A DNA stretch of 64,000 nucleotides from Desarmillaria ectypa (taxonomy: Eukaryota > Basidiomycota > Agaricomycetes > Agaricales > Physalacriaceae), in NCBI GenBank assembly GCA_030407005.1, contig JAUDYN010000008.1, positions 1,364,001-1,428,000 on the forward strand, written 5' to 3'. Shown piece by piece: positions 21,312 through 33,500 of this stretch. The position numbers and the translations under genes are program-made. The first letter of the stretch is position 1, and each line of letters opens with the position of its first letter. Below the pieces are notes generated by a model. That model ran no database searches, was not told where the DNA came from, and saw only the letters and a list, made by a program, of their open reading frames with translations.

Positions 21312-22898
21312 TTACTGCTGCCCGTCATAATTATAATCATCAAATTCTGTCCAGGGCCACCATCTAATGACTCCAATGGCACTTCCACGACCATTAAGAG
21401 CAGAAACCTCATCATCTCTACAGACTTGCCCATCTGCTTCAACTGCACCAATCATTCCCTCCGCCAAACCGACCGTAATTTCTTCTTCTTGCGCAATCTC
21501 CACGGATGTCTGGGGCCCATTCAAAGAGAGGAACCCTACTAGACGTGCTGAAAACGCCGCGTGAGAATAAGGGGGTGTATGAAGGACGGTCAGCCCCGAA
21601 TGAAGTTGTCGTGTCTGAATGGTAGGCGTGGTATACACAGGGAGATGGGGCAAAACCTGCAGGAACGTCGCCGGGGGTATTAGCGCGACGCCTCGGGCAC
21701 GATTCCATCCACCCCATACTTCGTCTAATGCAATGATGCCCCGGTCTTTCATGATCGTCTGTAGCACCTGTGCAAGTTCTTTTGCCAGCTGATGGATCCA
21801 TTCCCGTTCATCCTGCATCATGTCAAGAGTAACTGGAGCATTGTCCATCTGCAATCCTAGTTGCGAGAGCGACGACCTGATAAAAGTTGCCTCTTCCGGC
21901 TCAGAAGCAGGATTAGCAGCTGTCGATGTGGTCAGCCGTTCGTTCAGGTCAGCGGCGAGTCGGACCATGTCTTTAGCTTTCAACATCAAAGCTTCGAGGT
22001 CTTGGAGTGCGTCTTTCATGTTTGTCTCTTGCCCTTGATTCGAGGTGGCCACTGATTGAAGAATGCCATCTGTAATGAACATTAGTCTGTCATCCGCCCC
22101 CACATTACAATGTCCACGTACTGATTCCTGAACCGGACGGTAGCGGGTCATCAACGGTGAGCTAAAAATTAAACGTTAGACGTTTCTGCAAACAGCGAGG
22201 GACACGCGTACCCCCCAAGCTTTTGTCTTCAAGCACGACTTGAGGTTGGAGTAGAATGCCTTATCTCCGCCTTTGCGGAAACTTAGCTTAATCAAAGAAA
22301 TTTCTGGTGCCAAGGGAACAGGTAGCTCAGCCGTGCATATCTCGCACATCGTGTTAGAAGGGTTATTTAGAAATGTGCAAGCAGGGCACGCGATAGCGTC
22401 TGACGCTGTAGGAACCGGATTAGATGGCGTAGACGGAGATTCGCGTCGTACGCCACATAGAGCGCACACACGAGATGCAGCTGGACTCGTGCCGGGGGAG
22501 TTGCGATTGCCGCAGACATGGCACTCCCAGACTTCGGGTTCAGGCGCGCTGGGCAATGTCTGGGAAGCCAGATGGAGGGTCACTTTGGACGACGAGGTGA
22601 ATAGACCGGCATAATACTCTGTTTGAACAACGTATGAGAGATCCAAAGCAAAGGAGTTGAGGCGAGTGTCTGTAAAGAATAAACGGTGCGATGAGACGTG
22701 AACAGTTCCAGATTGGTGACTCGGAGATTTCTGCTGTCTGGCAGATAGTCAGACGAAATATTACTATCAGAAAGGGAACACGCACCCATCGTATATGCCT
22801 ACACCATTCTGTGAAGAGAAGAGGCGTTCATCAGTGTAGAGCAAGGCGGGAATGGGAATGGTAGAATCGATGGATTTCGTGTATCGCTTGAGTGCCAT
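21312..22898 (-). CDS. VPS36: Vps36, ESCRT-II subunit
   Basis: Ubiquitin-binding subunit of the endosomal sorting complex ESCRT-II, acting at multivesicular bodies. ATG at 22898 (MALKRYTKSIDSTIPIPALL) starts the split GLUE domain: LYTDERLFSSQNGVGIYDG, VHVSSHRLFFTDTRL and SYVVQTEYYAGLFTSSSKVT. Two NZF-type zinc fingers interrupt it, as in budding yeast Vps36: CHVCGNRN..CALC and CPACTFLNN..CEIC. The GLUE C-terminal strand LIKLSFRKGGDKAFYSNL follows. The C-terminal EAP30/Vps36 domain includes a DALQDLEALMLKAKDMV helix, GIIALDEVWGGWNRARGVAL, a LIPP block and VGLAEGMIGAVEADGQVCRDD. Introns lie near 22740-22787, 22155-22211 and possibly one more. The stop TAA is at 21312-21314. It shares its upstream region with VPS45. 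Confidence 0.93.
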
Positions 22899-23165
22899 GA
22901 GAAACAAGGTCCAGGTGAAAACATTATAATAATCTGACATCAGCTAGTATATCTCCCATTGAAGTAATAGCAGAAGAATTCACCTACCAGTTTACTGGGT
23001 CATCTTCTGGTAACGGTCGTTGGTAGAGCAGAGGACTGTCACATCTTAGTCACTTACTTCCATCATTCTCGGCATTCTCGAAATATTCCTGTAATTCCTC
23101 CGTCTTCCTCTTAAAGCCCTTTTAACGGACTAGAACTCGCATTGGAGCCTTTCTTGTTTGTAGCC
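22899..23165. promoter_or_regulatory. Bidirectional promoter region VPS36/VPS45
   Basis: Only 267 bases separate the start codons of the divergent VPS36 (-) and VPS45 (+) genes, both of the endosome-vacuole pathway. A shared promoter is therefore likely. No clear TATA box is seen on either strand, as is common for housekeeping genes. Confidence 0.5.
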
Positions 23166-25625
23166 ATGGATGTCGTGAAAGCTGTCGAGACCTACATCAC
23201 GAAATTGGTTTCCGAGCCATCCGCAATGAAGGTCCTCCTACTGGACTCGCATACGGTACGTTTCTTCGACAATACACCTACCTATCCTTATTATGAATGT
23301 GCATGAAGACTCCAATAGTATCTCTCGCTTCGACGCAGTCAATTCTGCTTTCTCATCAAGTCTACCTCACTGACCGTATAGACAACAAGAAACGGGACCG
23401 CATGCCTCACATGAAATGCGTTTGTTTCCTTCAGGCTACGGAAGAAAGCTTAGAGGCCCTACAAGTGGAATTGCGGGGACCCAAGTATTCGGAGTACTAC
23501 TTGTGTCAGTCGGTGAATCTCTGGCTGTTCATAGCATCCTAAGGATTTGCTCTCATGCATTATATGCAGACTTCACCAATATCCTCAGCAAATCCATTAT
23601 AGAGCTTCTTGCGGAGGTGGACGAGTACGAACTTGTTCGGGAAGTCCAGGTAGCGTCATCAACTATTCTCGTCCTGTGCTTCGGATTGAAGCTTGTCAAA
23701 GGAATACTTTGCAGACTACGCACCATTATTACCATCTCTATTCTCACTAAATCACACACCGTCACCATCTAAGCCACTGTATGGGTCCACACCGAATTCA
23801 TGGCATCCCGACGCGCTAGAACGCTCGGTACAAGGAATATCGGCCGTCTTGCTTAGCCTCAAGAAGAAACCAATAATACGATACGAGAAAATGAGTGGGA
23901 TGGCAAAGAAGCTGGCTGTCGAGATACAGGTGATCTAATTTCTATCGACGTGACACGTTTCATCTAACTATTTTGCGCAGCATCAAATACAGTCTGAATC
24001 TAGTCTTTTCGATTTCCGTCTCACTCAAGTTCCACCATTACTATTGATTCTTGACCGCCGAAATGACCCTGTTACCCCACTGCTCTCGCAATGGACCTAC
24101 CAAGGAATGGTCCATGAATTGCTTGGTATCCAGAATGGTCGAGTGAACCTGAGCATGGTCCCTGACATTCGACCGGAGCTCTCTGTGAGTTAAGTGGTTT
24201 TGTGACATACAGAGAGTCAAATTTTGTTTTAGGAAATCACTCTCACCACATCAACGGACCCGTTCTTCCAGGCCCATTACCTCGCAACCTTTGGCGATCT
24301 GGGATCGTCTCTCAAGAATTATGTCCAGTCATATCAATCTCGATCCATGGCTCAGTCTCCCTCGTCTATTAACTCAATCGCAGATATGAAGCGCTTTGTT
24401 GAAGAGTACCCGGAATTTCGGAAGCTGGGAGGTAACGTTAGCAAGCACGTCGCCTTGGTTGGCGAGCTGAGTCGACTGGTTGGCCGAGACAGGCTTTTAG
24501 AAGTTGGAGAGATTGAGCAGGGTCTTGCAACAAGCGCTGGATCTGATTTCAAGGTAACTGTTACTCAATTATCTCTAGCTCTCATATTCACATTCATAGA
24601 GCGTACACGATCTGATCACGGATAAAGGCATACCTCCATGGAACAAGCTCCGTTTAGTTATCCTCTATGCCCTACGTTATCAGAAGACCCAAACGGCAAA
24701 TATTGCTACCCTCATTAATCTTTTACTTGTGAATGGTGTCACTCGAGAGGAAGCTAGAGTAAGTGGGGATAAAATCAATGTTGATTATACATTGACCGTC
24801 TTCGCAGCTTGTTTATGTGTTTTTGAACATTGCAGGATTCGATCAACGTCAAGATGACCTCTTTTCAACCGAGTCACTCCTTGCAAAAGGACGATCGGCA
24901 TTGAAGGGCCTGAAGGTGAGCATCTGTCTCGCCGTTCTATTACGGTAGGTCATCGATCTCATCACAAGGGCGTCGAAAACGTTTATACTCAACATACACC
25001 TCATCTTTCCGAGACTCTTGAGAATGTGTTCAGGGGCCGGCTAAAAGAAACAAGTTATCCTTTCCTCGATAATCCGGGGCCTAATGCGTCTCTTCAAAGG
25101 TATGTGAACCGCAAATACTTGCGCACATTTTATTGACGCTTTGGAGACCGCAGGATGTTATAATATTCATCATCGGTGGTACCACCTACGAAGAAGCACG
25201 CACAGTGACACTTCTTAACCAACAGCCTTCCCCGCTGTCTGGTGGTATGGGAACATCTGGAGCAGGCGTAAGATTACTTCTTGGTGGGACCTGCGTTCAC
25301 AACTCCTCGACGTAAGTAGCCATTTTTCTGCTTATATTATGTCAAGTTGAGTTAGATCGGCAGGTATCTGGAGATGATAAAATCCGCTGCCGAGTCATTT
25401 CCAGCATCTGTATACGAACCTCCACCGGAATCCGCGTCAAACGCTCCAGCGCTGAACTTGAATCTGGGAGGTGTGAATGTCAGCTTGGGCGGACCTGCAG
25501 GGACCGGTGTATACCGGACGAGCGGCGAAGGCGTGGGATTGCAGGCGGATGGCATTCGGGATGGTATGATGAATCTGATAGGGAAGGTCAAGCAAGGTGT
25601 AGACCGCATTGCTACGCCGCAATAA
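23166..25625 (+). CDS. VPS45: Vps45, Sec1/Munc18 protein of the endosomal system
   Basis: SM-family protein that binds the syntaxin Tlg2 (syntaxin-16) and promotes SNARE assembly for Golgi-to-endosome traffic. ATG at 23166 ([14 protein letters not shown]). The spliced product runs through the whole Sec1 domain: [28 protein letters not shown] with [20 protein letters not shown], then [20 protein letters not shown] and [12 protein letters not shown]. It continues with [20 protein letters not shown] and [36 protein letters not shown] is the most conserved signature of SM proteins, and IGGxTYEEA is typical of the Vps45 branch. About ten short introns. The C-terminal 90 residues (Gly/Ala-rich, [13 protein letters not shown]) are a fungal extension. 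The stop TAA is at 25623-25625. Confidence 0.95.
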
Positions 25626-26229
25626 CTTGACGTACGATTCACTTGTTTAACATCGGAATATCGTTTCTCCTTTATAGGGTATTTAAGCTTGTGCTCCCGA
25701 CATTTATCAAGGTCTTCGATTACTCTTCTAAGGCTCAGTACTTGATCGGTAACAGGTACGACGTGGGAGGAAATGAAGGGAACCACTCGTGTTGTGCTGA
25801 AGGATGACAGATAAAATGATTATTGTTTGATTCCTTCAACAAGCTGTCAATAAAGAGAATACGAGTTAAGACCACTGCATGCAATAGCAACGTGTCTAAA
25901 TAGCGACGCGCACCCGGGCCATCGCCTTGAAAATAGGGGAATTCCTCGAGATATTTGGTAGGTAGAGACAAGGCAGCCGCTAATAAATTACTAGATATGT
26001 TCCACTGCGCGACAGGAGCTATACCTCGCGCATTCTCCCGGCTAAACTGCGGACCATCTGGTACTGACCATAAAAGCGTCCGGTACACGGATGATGGAAA
26101 GTAAGTGACACGTCGATGATCACGAGACTCGAGTCCTGCTTGACGCACGCCTCAATTTCATCTTGAATTCATATTCCTCTCCCTCTTTTCTTATTTCTCG
26201 GTCTTCATCCTGTATCGGTATCGGTCGTA
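25626..26229. other. Intergenic region VPS45-ERV46
   Basis: About 600 bases. An open stretch on the minus strand (25735-26148) lacks an ATG start, recognisable domains or partner exons and is not called as a gene. The right end should hold the ERV46 promoter. Confidence 0.45.
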
Positions 26230-27992
26230 ATGGCGAAAGGGCTGTTTGGCGCCCTCAAGGGCATTGATGCGTTCGGCAAGGTATCGTCCACTATCGCGTC
26301 TTCCCTTCAATGTGTGCTTACCGTCCTCGTAGACAACAGACGATGTGAAGGTCAAGACACGTACTGGAGCTTTCTGTGAGTCTCCGGTATATTCAAAGTC
26401 GTAATTTCACGTTTATAATACGGGCGAACTCAAGTAACAATCCTTTCTGCTGCAATTATTCTGGCCTTCACAACTATGGAATTCATTGACTATCGGAGAG
26501 TTTACACCGACACGTCAATTGTCGTGGATAAGAGCAGAGGAGAGAAGCTTACCGTGAACATGAATGTCACCTTCCCAAGAGTGCCTTGCTACCGTGCGTG
26601 TACTATCCAGTGTTACTGGGTACAGCTGTTCACTCTACATGCAGTGCTCAGCGTGGATGTAATGGATATTAGCGGAGAGACGCAACGCGACCTCTCGCAC
26701 AACATCGTCAAGGTCCGGCTCGACAAGAAGAGCAAGCCCATACCCAACTCCTTCAGTGCCGAGCTGAGAAACGACCTCGACAAAATGAACGAACAGAGGT
26801 CCAGCGATTATTGTGGATCCTGCTATGGCGGTCTCGAGCCTGCAAGCGGGTGCTGCAACACCTGCGAGGAAGTCCGAACGGCATACGTCAACCGAGGCTG
26901 GAGTTTCACAAATCCCGACGCCATTGAGCAGGTAAAGTTTGCGTCAGCGGTCGGATCTAAGCGTACTGACCGACATACATAGTGTAAATCCGAAGGTTGG
27001 GCCGACAAGCTGCGTGAGCAAGCCGATGAAGGATGCAATGTTTCCGGGCGTCTTCGTGTTAACAAGGTTATTGGCAACATTCATCTTTCCCCAGGACGGT
27101 CATTCCAGACTAGTGGTCGCAATGTCTACGACCTAGTTCCATACTTGAAGGATGATGGCAATCGGCATGATTTCTCTCACACGATCCATCAATTCTCCTT
27201 CGAAGGTGTGTAAAACAAACACCCGGGTGGAAGTATGCTCATGCAGCGTATAGGTGACGATGAATACGACATATTCAAGGCCGCATCCGGACGAGAAATG
27301 AAACAAAGATTAGGACTTGTACAAAACCCGCTGGACGGTGCGGCCGGACGGGTGTGTTTATCATGCAATATGCTATTTAATCTATGGCCTCATGGTCACG
27401 GATAGACGAACAAAGCCCAATACATGTTTCAATACTTCCTCAAAGTTGTTTCCACACAGTTCAGAACTCTGGACGGGAAAACAGTCCGTCGCACCCATCC
27501 CTCCGCTATCTTTACGTCTAACGATTCCAATAATGGCAGATAAACACACTTCAGTATAGTGCCACACACTTTGAACGTGACCTCACAGATGGTGGACAAA
27601 CCGGCACTCCGCAGGGAGTGCATGTGCAACATGGCGTTACCGGTGTACCTGGTGAGTGTTCACGACCACTTAATGAGCGCAGTGAGTCAACGACACGTCG
27701 TTATCCCCTCTCAGGTGCTTTCTTCAACTTCGAGATCTCACCCATACTGGTTGTGCACTCTGACACTCGGCAGTCATTTGCGCACTTCCTCACATCGTAC
27801 GTGTCCTCATCGTCGCGCCTGTTCTTGGCACTGATCGGGTTTTCCAGAACATGTGCTATCGTGGGAGGAGTGCTTACAGTAGCCTCCATCCTTGATAGTG
27901 TGCTATTTGCGACTACCCGGGCCTTGAAAAAGTCGGGTGCCAGTCATGTCAATGGAAATAGCGTAGGGTATGGAGGCGGAAAGCTCATGTAA
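26230..27992 (+). CDS. ERV46: Erv46/ERGIC3-like COPII vesicle protein
   Basis: Partner of Erv41 in a complex cycling between ER and Golgi that retrieves escaped ER residents. ATG at 26230 (MAKGLFGALKGIDAFGK). After two introns the first TM segment appears (FLTILSAAIILAFTTMEFIDY), then the lumenal domain: NMNVTFPRVPC, LSVDVMDISGE and a Cys-rich stretch DYCGSCYGG..GCCNTCEEV. VRTAYVNRGWSF and GCNVSGRLRVNKVIGNIHLSPG are also present. The C-terminal part has GVPGAFFNFEISPILVVHSD and the second TM (TCAIVGGVLTVASILDSVLF). These blocks and their order are diagnostic of the Erv46 branch. The protein ends GGKLM, without an obvious C-terminal dilysine. About nine introns. The stop TAA is at 27990-27992. 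Confidence 0.93.
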
Positions 27993-28148
27993 AATTCCAC
28001 CGTCATCAACTATTTAGCAGAAATGTATTATTCCTGCATCACCACGGCAGCCGAGAAAAGATGATAATTTACAGATGCTACACGGCTTATTGTATGTCCT
28101 TTGGAATAATGATAAGTAATATATATACATATAGAACGATGGCCCGCT

Positions 28149-29461
28149 TTAAAACTTTTTCCCCGTCGCCTTAGGTCGAGCGGTTGCAGTTGAAACCCGT
28201 CGTTTCTTGGGAGGAGACGCGGGTGGGGCGGGCGTTGGGGGAGGCCGCTTGTGGGATGGCAGTTTGTCTAGATCGTCATTATCCTGGTGCAATCCGTAAG
28301 TCTATGCGGCGGAATAGTAAATGACAGCTTACATCAGGTCCAATCATCAGCTCATCTTCCTCTTCATCATCTTCCTCGTCTCCGTCAAAAAGATCGCTGT
28401 CATCATCCTTGACAGCTCGCGAGGACGGGCGTCGGTGAGGTCGGTAAGACGCGTCTTGTTCGGACAATTCATCATCTTCTTGGTCATCCTCACCCGAGTC
28501 ATCTTCCTGCTTGACATGAAAGACGGCCCTCACTCGTCTCACTACCTTCGTGCGAGGCTGTTGAGTTTCCGTTCTTACGGGAGTGCGTGCACCAGTTCGT
28601 TTAGGTGATGATGGTTCTACAAAGGGATTTGGAGTCGTGGATGTCTTCAAGATGGTAATCGGAGGTTTTGACTTTATGGTAGGTTTTGCGTGTGTCAGGG
28701 CCTGTTTTTGTGCTTTTGTGGTCGTATTTCTTGGAGTCGGAGGGTCGCCTCCTGGAGGACTTGGTGGCAACAAGGTGTTATTCTTCACTGAGGCAGAACT
28801 CATTTGCTCGACGGGCGATCCTGAGTGGTCGGCATAGCGAGAGATGGGCGTTAAAGGAGCCGCTGGAACAGGCTGATAGAGTGAGCTTGATGAATAGTCA
28901 TCTACCAACATGGAAGGAGCATCATACCAAAAGTCGTTCTGCCACTAGCTCATCAAGCCGTGAGGACAAAGTACACCGCTCCTGTTCGACGCGAAGAAAA
29001 TGTTCTTGCCAGTTTCGCGACTGATCTTTCCATTGGGCAGCCTCGCGTCGCAGCTGGCCCATCGTCTCGTTTTGATGAGCGATCTGCAAGAGAAAATGAG
29101 ACTACTTCCAGCAGCATCGTGGCCGACGTACAGTCATCTCTGCTTGCTTAACCTACAACAAAGGTGAGAGGTAAGCAATGGTACGCCGAAGATTGGAATG
29201 TCCTGACTTTTTGTTTCCACTCTTGTATCTCAAGTTCCACTGCATGGAGAGCTTTCAGTGCGCCATCCCGCTCGTTCCTTGCATCTTGAGCAATATTTTG
29301 TGAGCGTTCTAGTTTGTCGCTGGCTGATTTTTCGGCCTCTGAGAACTGAAGAAATGTTTATTGTGAGATATCATAGACAAGGCTGCTCGGAAGCGTACGA
29401 CTTGGTTTATAGACTTGGATAGTGCTGATATTGAGTCCGCAATGACGGCAACAGATGCCAT
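28149..29461 (-). CDS. Nuclear coiled-coil protein of unknown family
   Basis: Not recognised. A consistent spliced frame of about 340 residues can be read from ATG 29461 to TAA 28149-28151 over six exons. Residues 1-125 form a nearly continuous coiled coil rich in Glu, Gln, Lys and Ala (ALHAVELEIQEWKQK, AQWKDQSRNWQEHFLRVEQE). This is followed by a Pro/Ser/Thr-rich linker (PLTPISRYADHSG), a basic patch (TKVVRRVRAVFHVKQE) and two acidic runs (DDSGEDDQEDDE, DGDEEDDEEEDE). A C-terminal PPKKRRV resembles a classical nuclear localisation signal. The layout suggests a chromatin or centromere-associated adaptor, but this is inference from composition only. Reading across the fourth intron requires the acceptor just before CCTGTTCCAGCG, since other acceptors break the frame. 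It is divergent from the gene at 29785, sharing 323 bases. Confidence 0.68.
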
Positions 29462-29784
29462 GTGGAAGAAAGGGTGTCGCTGTTGAAGGTAAGTTCGCAA
29501 GCTGCAACAGCTGTCATTGCGCTGACGTGACCGTCGATTCGAGTGCAAATATAGGCAAATACGGCTCTCAAATTCAAATTGAATCAGAAGTGAGAACTCG
29601 AAGACATGTACATTCAAATTTTCCACGACCCATCTTTGCGTGAAGTCAAGCCGAAAGTCTCAGGTGACTTTGTGAGGCAAAGGAAGCCCTAACAAATCAT
29701 CGAATTTCCAAAGAATTCCGGTGGTGTGGTGACGCCACAGACGCGTTTAGGAAATATTCCAACTCCGCAAACACCCTTTTCAAC

Positions 29785-30296
29785 ATGCTCGCGATGTACA
29801 AACGACCTGTCACTCTGTTTTCGGCGTCTCGCACCCTTCAGCGACGGACAATATGTTCCAGCAGTGTACGATGCAACCAGAAGTCTGATACAACTAAACC
29901 AAACCCCCAAAAAGAGAAAACAGAAAAAGATATGCTTTACGAGCTTGAATTGGCAGACTTCCGCCCACCGTGGGTCTACACTGGGAGCAAGCTCCTCACT
30001 TATCTGGTCGTCCCTGGTATGTCAGATCACGGTCTATACATTGCTCCTTACTCATCTGGGCTGCAGCTATAGCCCTCTACGGTATCTTCATCTATGATTT
30101 TGGCGATCGGGAACATGTGTTCCAGCCAGTACGTTGTCTATGTTGCAATCCGATATTGCGAGCTGATACTTCCTCATAGCCTCGTCGATGGCTCCTGAGA
30201 CAGAAAGAATCCTTTTTCACGCTAACTCCCGAAGAACAGAAGCTCATCAAGTCTTCTGAAAATTCGCCTTTCGCAAAGCCACCATCATCATCATGA
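29785..30296 (+). CDS. Small mitochondrial inner-membrane-type protein, unknown
   Basis: About 135 residues in three exons. The ATG at 29785 (MLAMYKRPVTLFSASRTLQR) starts a basic, acid-free N-terminus typical of a mitochondrial presequence. Then come a Lys-rich linker, ELELADFRPPWVYTGSKLLT, one transmembrane segment (YLVVPAIALYGIFIYDF) and a charged tail with LTPEEQKLI. Introns at about 30017-30067 and 30129-30179 have good GT..AG ends and join the frame without stops. The size and single TM segment resemble small respiratory-chain assembly or accessory subunits, but no family is recognised. The stop TGA is at 30294-30296. Confidence 0.62.
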
Positions 30297-30584
30297 TCAG
30301 GCAGCTCTGTCTGTTGTTCATTCTACGAGGAAAATATATGTTCCTATGATTTTCAAACCAACACACCCCCACGGGAGGCAGAACTACAGTAAATACATAA
30401 TCAATACAACAAAGAGCTAGACATATCAACGACGGTGGATATCATGGTACAAGCAAGGTGCAAACGATGAAAACAGGTTAATAAGTACGCAGTAATTAAA
30501 ACCAAAGCATAGGAGCCAAAAAAAAAAAAACAGAATGATAAAAATGAATAAGAAAGGCGTCGACTACCCACCTCAGATAAACTT

Positions 30585-33500
30585 CTACATCACCAGATCC
30601 GCTGACATACCTCCGAACATGCTTGCCGGTCCTCTTGCTCTTCTCTCCGACGAACTTAGAGAAGCGCGCTCCGCTGCCGCTTGCTTCCTTTGCTGCGTCC
30701 TTGCTTTCAGTTCGGCTGCCAGCCTCTCTGTTCTCAGTCTCTTCTCTTCTGCCTTGCGCTTCTTCTCCTCTGCCTTGGCAGCTTTATTTCCGGCACTAAC
30801 TTTCGCATCGTATTCTTTCACAGGATCCTTCCCCTCCTTCTTTCCCAGCAACCTCCCCAGCCCCTTCCTCATCGACGGTGGAGATTCCGGTATGGGCAAT
30901 ATCGTCCCAACGTTCGAATCTGCAGACTGCGGCCTCTGCAACCATTCGACGTTGGACTTGTGCATCGGCCATGATCTCATTGTCTGCTCGCTGCTTCTCT
31001 CGCTGGCGTACGCATCGGAGGCGCATTGAACCCGCAAGGACATCGTCGAATCATTGTCCTCCATTTGTCTCTCCTCGATGAGCGGTAAAGAATGGGCTGG
31101 GAACTCTGTCAAACTTGGCGTGCGAGGTGACAAGTGCCTCGACGATGAGCTCAAACTGGAGCTTCGCGATGTCAACGACGGTGTATCGCTGCTATAATCG
31201 CTCATGGCACTCGTATAAATCGGGCGGGGTCGCCCGTTGGGATGGTGATAAGGTGTGTAATACCCGCCAGGCGTAGGCGTCAAGTACATCCTCTCCACCT
31301 GGTCGTTTGGTGAAACAACCTCGTACTCCGAGTCAGACGATGTCAGGACACGGCTTTGCTGACGGTGGGAGAAAAACAAATTTTCTTCTTCATCATCACC
31401 CGGATCAGCTTCCTGAGGATGATGCAGCTGCATCGGTAAATGTGGTGTCTCAAGGACAGAATCACTAGCATCGTCGCTGTTTGCTCTGTTATGTGTCGGC
31501 CTATTCGGAGGATCCGACAAAGTAGGCGTCAACAGATCTACCGTATCCCTCAAATCCTTGTCTGTACCTATCGATACGACGCTCACTATACGATCATGCC
31601 GCGCTCGTTGCTTCGTAAATAATGGAAGCGAGGCGCCAAGATGATCTTCCGCGGGTGATGATGAATTGACGTCATCACTATCAGAAAGCGGTGGCGATCG
31701 GTGAGGCCGCGCAATATCTGGAACAGAAAAATAATATATCACAAAATAACTCAAATATGCATTATATGAACCGCTTACTCGAGCTATAATTATTACTACT
31801 TGAACCAGGGTCGAGACTCGGAGCAGTTCTCCATTTTGCGTCAGACGTCCCACGAGGTCTAGCATACTTATCAGGGCCATGGCCGCCACCATTGGATGGT
31901 CCGTCATGCGATCTCCCATCGGGCCCGGGAGGTCGTCCGCCTCCACCATGCTCTTTATCAGATTTGGACTTGGGCCGCTTCTGTGTGTAGGACTGTAGAA
32001 TATATATTAGCAAAGTGAATTCAACTGGCAAATCGAACACTTACCATAACTGTCTTCAGTGCACTGGTGGACATAGAAAAGAATTAACATCTTGATGAGA
32101 TCGAAAGATAAGAACCCTTACCGGATCTGCAAACTTCTACAATTGCATAGCGTCGCAACTTCATACACACCCACACTTGTGGAATTTGAGAGCGCTCGAT
32201 GCATAGCATGCCTGACGAGCGTTTCCAGATGTGTGATCTGATAGTTCGTTGCGAGTACTAGCAACTGGCTCAGCACTGCCGGGGCCTGCTGTAAAGGTGT
32301 GATCAAAGCCAGCGAATAAAAGTACTGCAGTAACGCCAGCGTGATGGGGTACGGCTCCGAAAGATGAAGGGCTCTTGGCGTCAGTCTCGGGTCTGCCCTG
32401 GGCTCAGTAGAAATCGAGCCTGGAAGTTCGGGCTGCGACACATGCATTGGACTCGTCGGTAGTCCCTCTATCGTCGTCAACGCACTTTCCAACAGCTTCC
32501 GTCTCTGATCCTTGAACCATCCCCACCGTTCTTCCAAGGTGCGTCGAGAGCAAGGGATCTTTCGGCCATCCTCGCAAACAACCTCAAAATCGGCCATAAC
32601 GCCCTCCTCTAAGGCACTTAAGCCCAACTCCTGCATCTCCAGGTCGATCCTAAGTGGAGGCGGCTGGTAAATACCAAACGCCTCCAGATCCACCACTGCA
32701 ACATGCTCCCAACTCAGCAGCCGCCGATTATAATCATCGACCAGGTTCCCGTCACGATTCCCAAAGATGAAAAACTTGTTACTCTCCGCAGAAAGGCACC
32801 CACGGAACCAAGAGCCGGTCTCCACAGCTTTGCCAGGGTCAATACGTGCCCAGTGCATCGTGAGGAGGTCCAAGACCCATATAGAAAACGACTGGTAGCT
32901 GTGTGCCAAGTACGTTCCCGCAATGATAAGATTCGTGCCGAGAATCGCGCCTGTGGGAAACCTGAGACCGGGAGGAAACGTTGTTCCGCCCATCGCAGGT
33001 GACCGGTCTTCAATGTTAAAATCTGAATCAGGAAGTGGTGAAAAGACTTCTAATTCACGCTTCACGTCAGTAAACTACATCCATATGGTCCGTGAGCGGA
33101 GACCGGGACGAAGGATTATTAGGAGTGGGACTCACGTTGTAATTGCTGTATAGATAAATGTCAGCTGGGTGATCCTTCGTGGGAGTGGTGGAGTACGGGT
33201 GGTACACAAGCGATTCCGGTGGTGTGAAGTCCTCATTGGCGGAAGATAATGAGGGGGTAGTGTTCGTATTCCCGTTGTTCGTACGAAACCGCGCAACAGG
33301 GGCAGTAGAGTTGTATGCCCTGACTTCCTCCTGGGGAAGCCTGACAATCAAATTGGACGAGACCGCGACACTACGATAAGTCCCACAATGCCGTGGATAG
33401 TCGCGTCTCTGGACCCAGGTCTTCGCAAGGAGGTCATACACGCACACGTCGTCCAACCACGTATTAAAAAAGTCCTGGCCTCCAATTATGAAGAGCTTAT

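Noticed and set aside
25735..26148. 137-codon open stretch on the minus strand between VPS45 and ERV46
   Set aside because: It has no ATG at its start (a GTG opens it), no domain, no partner exons and a composition like intergenic DNA.
30535..31029. Plus-strand frame rich in Leu and Ser opposite the Kelch-BTB tail
   Set aside because: Antisense of the Ser/Lys/Glu-rich coding tail. No independent start context or domain.
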